Shown: positions 59,448 through 64,000 of the stretch, piece by piece
Numbering within the stretch: position 1 is the stretch's first letter
Layout of the letters: each line of letters opens with the position of its first letter
Assembly: GCF_003248355.1 (NCBI RefSeq)
Contig: NZ_QKWY01000002.1
Coordinates: 1,860,001 to 1,924,000 of the forward strand
Length of the DNA stretch: 64,000 nucleotides
From: Streptomyces sp. AC1-42W
Lineage (GTDB): Bacteria > Actinomycetota > Actinomycetes > Streptomycetales > Streptomycetaceae
Direction: 5' to 3'
Translations under genes and position numbers: made by a program
The notes under the pieces: generated by a model
What the model saw: only the letters and a program-made list of their open reading frames with translations
Told to the model about the DNA's origin: nothing
Databases searched by the model: none

Positions 59448-60143
59448 ATGACGTTGCGCTACGCGACGACGGCGGGGACCGAGGTGCCCGCAGGAGGCGC
59501 GCTGCCCGCGCAGCCGGGCGCCCGCGCCCGGCGGACCGCGGGCACCGGCCCGCCCCTCGTACGGGACCTGCGCGGCCGGGCCGGGCGCTCCCCGCGCGTC
59601 CTGCGCTTCGCCGCCGGGGACGTCGTGGTGGTCTCCGGACTGCCCGGCAGCGGCAAGTCCACGCTGATCGCCCGCACCGCCGCCGCGTACGCCGTCGACT
59701 CCCAGGACACCCGGGACCGCTGGGCCCGCCGGCTGCCCCGTTTACTGCCCTACCCGCTCTACCGCCCACTCGTCCGCCTCGCCCACTACGGCGGGCTGTG
59801 GCGGGTGCTGCGCTCCGGAGCCCCCGTCGTCGTCCACGACTGCGGCACGCAGAGCTGGGTCCGCGCCCGGCTCGCCCGCCATGCCCGGCGGCACGGCCGG
59901 GGCCTCCATCTGATCCTGCTTGACGTCTCCGCCGAGACCGCGCGCGAGGGCCAGCGCGAGCGCGGCCGGGGCGTCTCCGCGTACGCCTTCGCCCGGCACC
60001 GCAGAGCGGTGGGGCGGCTCCTGCGCGACACCGGGGCCGGGCTGCTGCCGCGCGGCTGCACGTCGGCGGTGCTGCTGGACCGCGCGGCGGCCGGTTCGCT
60101 GACCCGGATCGTCTTCGCGGACGCACAGGGTGAGAGGCGGTAA
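59448..60143 (+). CDS. P-loop ATPase/kinase-like protein
   Basis: 231 residues; ATG after GGGGGAGG. The Walker A motif is 'VVVVSGLPGSGKSTLIARTA' (58-77), followed by 'AVDSQDTRDRWARRLPRLLPYPLYRPLVRLAHYGGLWRVLRSGAPVVVHDCGTQ' with the 'VVVHDCG' strand acting as Walker B, and 'LHLILLDVSAETAREGQRERGRGVS'. This is the architecture of zeta-toxin/adenylate-kinase-like small-molecule kinases. No substrate is known. It diverges from the gcv operon and, from memory, is kept at this place in Streptomyces. Confidence 0.8.
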   Translation: MTLRYATTAGTEVPAGGALPAQPGARARRTAGTGPPLVRDLRGRAGRSPRVLRFAAGDVVVVSGLPGSGKSTLIARTAAAYAVDSQDTRDRWARRLPRLLPYPLYRPLVRLAHYGGLWRVLRSGAPVVVHDCGTQSWVRARLARHARRHGRGLHLILLDVSAETAREGQRERGRGVSAYAFARHRRAVGRLLRDTGAGLLPRGCTSAVLLDRAAAGSLTRIVFADAQGERR

Positions 60144-60239
60144 CCGGCTGTCCGGAGTGCGGACAGGGCGCCCGAGGGGTGGCGGTGGCCGGAACAGGCC
60201 GTAACCTCTTGCTGCACGGCATCGGGTGAGAGGGAAGCA

Positions 60240-61037
60240 GTGGACATTCCGGCACCGGCCGGGAGCCGGCCGCAGGGCGGCTGGCCGGCCAATGAACTCG
60301 AAGAGGCGCTGGGCGCCTCGCTCGGCGTCCCGGAGGCGGGCGGCCGCCTGCTCGAAGTGCTCGGCCGCAGCCAGGTCTGGGTGCCCCTGCCCAACGGCGG
60401 CGGGGCCGACGCCCGCGAGCTCGACCTGCCCACGCTGGAGATCGAGGGCGGCGCCTACGTCCCCGTGTTCAGCTCCGAGCACCAGTTCCTCACCTGCGTC
60501 GGCGCCCACATGTCCTTCACGGTCGCCCCGGCCCGCGAGTTCGCCCGCGGACTGCCCCCGCAGCTGGGCATCGCGGTCAATCCGGGCGGCGCCGTCGGCA
60601 TGCCGCTGCCCCCGCCCGCCGTCGCCGAACTCTGCCGGGCCGGCCGCACCCCGCTCGACGGCCCGGCCAGCGGCGGCCGGGTCCGGCTGTACGAGCCGGA
60701 CTGGAAGGAGGAGCCCGTCGACTTCCTGGCCGCCGCGGCCGGCGAGTTCCAGGAGAGCGGCGTCGTCCTGACCGCCCGCAGGGCCCTGGCGAGCATCGAG
60801 GGCGGCGACCCCGTCCTGTTCGTCGGCGTCGAGTCCGCGGCCTGGGAGAACGCCGCCCAGGGCGCCTCCATGGACGCCCTCGGCCGGGCGCTGGGCCGCG
60901 TCCGGGTGCCCTGGCCGGTCAGCCTGGTCCTGCTCGACGCGGCCGCCCAGGACCCGGTCGCCGAGTGGATGCGCGAACGGGTGCGGCCCTTCTACACGCG
61001 CGCTGGGGAGCAGGAGTCCGGCGCCCTCGGCGGATGA
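60240..61037 (+). CDS. SseB-family protein (enhanced serine sensitivity)
   Basis: 265 residues from the GTG at 60240 (AGGGAAG upstream). Residues 20-135 match the SseB N-terminal domain ('NELEEALGASLGVPEAGGRLLEVLGRSQVWVPLPNG', 'YVPVFSSEHQFLTCVG', 'PPQLGIAVNPGGAVGMPLPPPAVAEL'), and the second half the SseB C-terminal domain ('EPVDFLAAAAGEFQESGVVLTARRALASIEGGDPVLFVGVE'). The name comes from an E. coli clone that altered serine sensitivity. Its place next to serine/glycine genes fits, but the function is unproved. Confidence 0.85.
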   Translation: MDIPAPAGSRPQGGWPANELEEALGASLGVPEAGGRLLEVLGRSQVWVPLPNGGGADARELDLPTLEIEGGAYVPVFSSEHQFLTCVGAHMSFTVAPAREFARGLPPQLGIAVNPGGAVGMPLPPPAVAELCRAGRTPLDGPASGGRVRLYEPDWKEEPVDFLAAAAGEFQESGVVLTARRALASIEGGDPVLFVGVESAAWENAAQGASMDALGRALGRVRVPWPVSLVLLDAAAQDPVAEWMRERVRPFYTRAGEQESGALGG

Positions 61038-61189
61038 CGGGGGCGGCCGTGCCGTCAAGCCGGTGACGGTGCGGCCGCATAAGCTGGTTTGATGGCCGAA
61101 GGCCGATCCCCGGTGGCTCGGCACCGCGCCGTACCGAATGCCCCGGCACGGCGGGCCGAAACAGAGGATCTACGAGGGGCGGGACCAGG

Positions 61190-61972
61190 GTGAGTGCGTC
61201 AGGCACCGCGGCGGCCGGGCAGATCGAGCACACGCTGCGCCACGTCGCGCCCGGACGCTACGACGCGTACGAGGCGCTGCTCCGGGCCCTGGCGGCCGGC
61301 CGGGTCTGGATGCTCCTGTGGCACGGACGCCCCGGCGCCCCCGACGCCCAGTACGGCAACATGGAGGTGGACGGCCTCGGCTACGCCCCGTGCGTCACCT
61401 CCCCGCAGGAGCTGGCCGCCAGCGGCTGGAACCGCGACCACGAGGTCGTCGCCGGCCTCGACATCGCCCGCGCCCTCTACCCCGACCGCTGGGGCGTCTG
61501 GCTCAATCCGCACGCCCCCGGCGGCGGCGTCGGCATCCCCTGGCTGGACCTGCGCCGCATCGCCACCGGCCTCGACCGGATGCCCGCCGGGCCGCTGCGG
61601 ATCAGCGAACCCGCCGTGGAACTGCCCCAGTTCTACGCCCAGCTCGCCCAGAACGCCCACCACACCCCCGCGATCCGCTCGCTGCGGCGCGCCTGGGTGC
61701 AGCCCGCGCTCGGCGTCCCGTACCTCGCGGTCGGCCTCGACCTGTACGACACCGGCGGAGCGTCCGTGGACGCGGTGCGCGCCATGATGCGGCAGTCGGT
61801 CGGCGCCGTTCCCGAGGGACTGCCCGTCTCCACCGTCGCCATGTCCGACGAGTACGACCCGGTCGCGATGTGGCTGCGCGCCAACGCCCGGCCCTTCTAC
61901 GACCGCGAGGCGCACGCCGCGCCCGGTTACGGCTACCCCCGCACGCCCGGCGCCGCCCCGCACGCGTACTGA
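61190..61972 (+). CDS. Second SseB-family protein
   Basis: 260 residues from a GTG at 61190 with an AGGG site. The N-terminal domain is recognisable ('YEALLRALAAGRVWMLLWHGRPGAPDAQYGNMEVDGLGYAPCVTSPQELAASGWN', 'VWLNPHAPGGGVGIPWLDL') and the C-terminal part has 'LRRAWVQPALGVPYLAVGLDLYDTGGASVDAVRAMMRQSVGAVPEG' and 'DPVAMWLRANARPFYDREA'. It shares the closing 'DPVAxWxRxxxRPFY' block with the preceding protein, so the two are paralogues. The first SseB ends 152 bp upstream. Confidence 0.85.
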   Translation: MSASGTAAAGQIEHTLRHVAPGRYDAYEALLRALAAGRVWMLLWHGRPGAPDAQYGNMEVDGLGYAPCVTSPQELAASGWNRDHEVVAGLDIARALYPDRWGVWLNPHAPGGGVGIPWLDLRRIATGLDRMPAGPLRISEPAVELPQFYAQLAQNAHHTPAIRSLRRAWVQPALGVPYLAVGLDLYDTGGASVDAVRAMMRQSVGAVPEGLPVSTVAMSDEYDPVAMWLRANARPFYDREAHAAPGYGYPRTPGAAPHAY

Positions 61973-62492
61973 CCCTCCCGTACGCGTAGCCCGAGCCTCC
62001 CGTACGCCTGCCGGGCCTCCCGTGCGCGCCGCCGTGCTTCCGCACGCCTGTTGAGACGCCCGCCCGGCCCCTTCCGCCGGCCCGCCGCGCGGGGACAAAA
62101 TGTCCCGCGACCGGACAAGTCCTGCCCGACGCCCGCCCAAATCACCACCGCATCACCACAGTTGGGGCTCATGTCCGTTCTGGTGGATTAGCGGCCGAGT
62201 GGTCCGCTCATGCGGCAGGGCTGTCCGGATAGCGGAAGCCCGCAGGCCGCATCACGTTTGAGCAAACATTCCCCGTGAGGTCTGGCGGGTGATCACAACC
62301 GCGTTGAAGACTCCCGGCCAGGAGCGTCCGCCGGTGTACGGGGGTTGTACCCGAGGACATCCCGCGGACACCTCAACACGTCCGCCGCACCGACCATTTC
62401 AGCCGCACCCGATGCCGCGGCCGAGACACGCGCCAGGCCGTCACCGCGGCGAGCAAGGGCCGGCCACCGCCGGCGGGAGGGTCAAGGGCACT
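61973..62492. other. Intergenic region upstream of the peptide transporter genes
   Basis: No gene is supported in these 520 bp. GTTTG-AG-CAAAC at 62256-62267 is a small palindrome followed by an A+T-richer stretch and is a possible operator or -35 region. The permease start (GTG at 62493) has AAGGG before it. Longer upstream in-frame starts (62289) add an implausible Arg/Pro-rich stretch. Confidence 0.5.
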
Positions 62493-63491
62493 GTGACCGC
62501 ACCGATCGAGACCACCGGATCGGCTGCCGAAGCGCAGCCGGAGGCAGTACTCACGGGAGTCAAGCAGAGCCAGATCGAGGGCCGCTCGCTCGGACGCATC
62601 GCCTGGACGCGCTTCAAGCGCGACAAGGTGGCGGTGGCGGGCGGCGTCGTTGTCATCCTGCTGATCCTGCTCGCCGTGCTGTCCCGGCCCATCCAGGCCG
62701 TCTTCGGCCTCGACCCCAACGAGTTCCACCAGGACCTCATCGACCCCGCGCTGCTCGCGCCCACCGGCGACTGGGGCGGCATCAGCTGGAGCCACCCGCT
62801 GGGCGTCGAACCGCAGTACGGCCGCGACATCATGACCCGCATCATCGAGGGCTCCTGGGTCTCCATGGTCGTCGCGGTCGGCGCGACCCTGCTCTCCGTG
62901 GTGATCGGCGTCGTCCTCGGCGTCGTCGCCGGCTTCTACGGCGGCTGGGTGGACACCCTCATCAGCCGCACGATGGACACCTTCCTGGCCTTCCCGCTGC
63001 TGCTCTTCGCGATCTCCATCTCGGCCGCGCTGCAGGACGGGGCGTTCGGTCTGGAGGGGCTGCCGCTGCGCATCGCGGTCCTCATCTTCGTGATCGGCTT
63101 CTTCAGCTGGCCGTACATGGGCCGCATCGTGCGGGCCCAGACGATGACCCTGCGCAATCGCGAATTCGTGGAGGCGGCCCGGTCCCTGGGCGCCCGCGGC
63201 CCGTTCATCCTCTTCCGGGAACTGCTGCCGAACCTGGTGGCGCCCATCCTCGTCTACTCCACCCTGCTCATCCCCTCGAACATCCTCTTCGAGGCCGGGC
63301 TGAGCTACCTCGGGGTCGGTATCGCGCCGCCGCAGTCCTCCTGGGGCGGGATGCTCACCAACGCGATCCAGTTCTACCGGAACGACCCGATGTACATGAT
63401 CGTGCCGGGCGTGGCCATCTTCGTCACGGTCCTGGCGTTCAACCTGCTGGGTGACGGGCTGCGCGACGCGCTCGACCCCCGTAGCAAGTAG
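62493..63491 (+). CDS. Peptide ABC transporter permease, DppC/OppC-like
   Basis: 332 residues. After a ~40-residue cytoplasmic start ('RSLGRIAWTRFKRDKVAVAGGVVVILLILLAVLS') come five further membrane helices. The permease loop 'REFVEAARSLGARGPFILFRELLPNLVAPILVY' is the EAA motif that contacts the ATPase, and 'GLSYLGVGIAPPQSSWGGML' is typical of the OppC branch. It precedes a substrate-binding lipoprotein by 71 bp. The partner permease and ATPases are probably to the right of the window. Confidence 0.9.
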   Translation: MTAPIETTGSAAEAQPEAVLTGVKQSQIEGRSLGRIAWTRFKRDKVAVAGGVVVILLILLAVLSRPIQAVFGLDPNEFHQDLIDPALLAPTGDWGGISWSHPLGVEPQYGRDIMTRIIEGSWVSMVVAVGATLLSVVIGVVLGVVAGFYGGWVDTLISRTMDTFLAFPLLLFAISISAALQDGAFGLEGLPLRIAVLIFVIGFFSWPYMGRIVRAQTMTLRNREFVEAARSLGARGPFILFRELLPNLVAPILVYSTLLIPSNILFEAGLSYLGVGIAPPQSSWGGMLTNAIQFYRNDPMYMIVPGVAIFVTVLAFNLLGDGLRDALDPRSK

Positions 63492-63562
63492 GAGTCCGGG
63501 CGCTCGCCACCACGGTGGGCGGCAAGCCACGGCAACCATCGATTGAGGGGAATGTCCTTCAG

Positions 63563-64000
63563 GTGAAGACCAGAAAAATGACAGTGGTGGTCGCCACGGC
63601 TGTGGCCCTGGCGCTGGGAGCGTCCGCGTGCGGCGGCTCCTCGGACGACGACGGCGGCTCCAAGGGCGGCAAGGGCGGCGCCGGCGCCACCGACGCCGCG
63701 CTGACGTCGATCGTCAACAAGTCGGCCGAGAAGGGCGGCACCCTCAAGCTGGAGATGTCCGACGAGCCCGACTCGCTGGACCCCGGCAACACCTACTACG
63801 GCTGGGTGCAGAACTTCGCCCGCCTGTACGGCCGCAGCCTCACGTCCTTCAAGCCGGCCCCCGGCAAGGACGGCCTGGAGATCGTCCCGGACCTCGCGGA
63901 GAGCCTCGGCAAGCCGAGCGCGGACGCGAAGACCTGGACGTACACCCTGAAGAAGGGCCTCAAGTTCGAGGACGGGACCCCGATCACCTCGAAGGACGTC
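63563..64000 (+). CDS. Peptide-binding lipoprotein (SBP family 5), N-terminal part
   Basis: The gene starts at a GTG at 63563 and leaves the window after 146 codons. Residues 1-26 are a lipoprotein signal with lipobox ASAC ('VVVATAVALALGASACGGSS'), then an Asp/Gly/Ser-rich linker, and 'GGTLKLEMSDEPDSLDPGNTYYGWVQNFARLYGRSL' and 'PDLAESLGKPSADAKTWTYTLKKGLKFEDGTPITSKDV', the hallmark start of the Opp/Dpp-type binding-protein fold. It is the lipid-anchored receptor of the transporter whose permease lies upstream. Confidence 0.92.
   Translation, partial: MKTRKMTVVVATAVALALGASACGGSSDDDGGSKGGKGGAGATDAALTSIVNKSAEKGGTLKLEMSDEPDSLDPGNTYYGWVQNFARLYGRSLTSFKPAPGKDGLEIVPDLAESLGKPSADAKTWTYTLKKGLKFEDGTPITSKDV

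Noticed and set aside
1..64000. A CRISPR array
   Set aside because: No regularly spaced repeat-spacer series or cas gene is seen; the short tandem repeats at 54389 have only two copies.

Overview
The window comes from a Streptomyces-type actinomycete chromosome. Evidence: very high G+C with strong codon bias, GTG starts behind GGAGG sites, actinobacterial families (DUF4913, SCO6880-like, DUF6112-like), Streptomyces-style IS and MITE sequences, and a right end (sdaA, glyA, gcvH, gcvT behind a glycine riboswitch, P-loop ATPase, two SseB-like genes, peptide ABC transporter) whose order matches, as I remember it, the S. coelicolor SCO5469-SCO5477 region.

Layout. (1) About 1-32.7 kb is an integrated conjugative element, almost all on the minus strand. 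Its type IV secretion genes read, from 32.7 kb leftward: NlpC/P60 hydrolase, DUF6112-like membrane subunit, VirB8-like protein, VirB6/TrbL-like channel, SCO6880-like protein, VirB4-like ATPase, several accessory proteins, a MoxR ATPase with a VWA/HExxH partner, relaxase, MFS exporter, ATP-grasp ligase, VirD4-like coupling protein, PAPS-reductase-like protein, DnaB-N-like protein, a C5 methyltransferase and DUF4913. I see no integrase for the element itself. The module is decaying: the C5 methyltransferase, coupling protein, VWA protein and one small gene carry frameshifts. A 4.0-kb dual tyrosine-recombinase transposon has split the PAPS-reductase gene, and that transposon itself carries a MITE. 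An IS701-family element with 144-bp terminal repeats has landed exactly on a stop codon, and an IS5-like shell carries passenger genes.

(2) 33.3-35.1 kb holds an N6/N4 DNA methyltransferase facing a DUF5655/PD-(D/E)XK protein across a near-perfect bidirectional terminator. (3) 35.4-52.6 kb is a large intact defence island: a C5 methyltransferase fused to an endonuclease III-like Fe-S glycosylase module, a Vsr nuclease, an AbrB-type regulator, and a seven-gene minus-strand operon (DrmA helicase, DrmB/DUF1998, a new PD-(D/E)XK protein, a GHKL/MORC-like ATPase, a Z1 ATPase, a DUF4420 nuclease and an AIPR protein). It joins the helicase/DUF1998 core of DISARM to a MORC/Z1 restriction module. No drmC phospholipase-D gene is seen. 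(4) 52.6-54.5 kb is a boundary zone with two unrecognised genes and a tandem direct repeat. (5) From 54.5 kb to the end is core chromosome for serine and glycine metabolism and peptide uptake.

How the genes work together (inference): the conjugative element probably brought the island. Its transfer genes are now breaking down while all the defence genes remain open, which suggests selection for phage or plasmid defence after transfer ability was lost. Within the island, methylation by the C5 enzyme would mark self DNA, the two helicase/ATPase pairs (DrmA/DrmB and Z1/GHKL) would sense or translocate on unmarked DNA, and the DUF4420 and PD-(D/E)XK proteins would cut it. At the right end, SdaA, GlyA and the glycine-cleavage proteins H and T interconvert and degrade serine and glycine, with gcvT under a glycine riboswitch.
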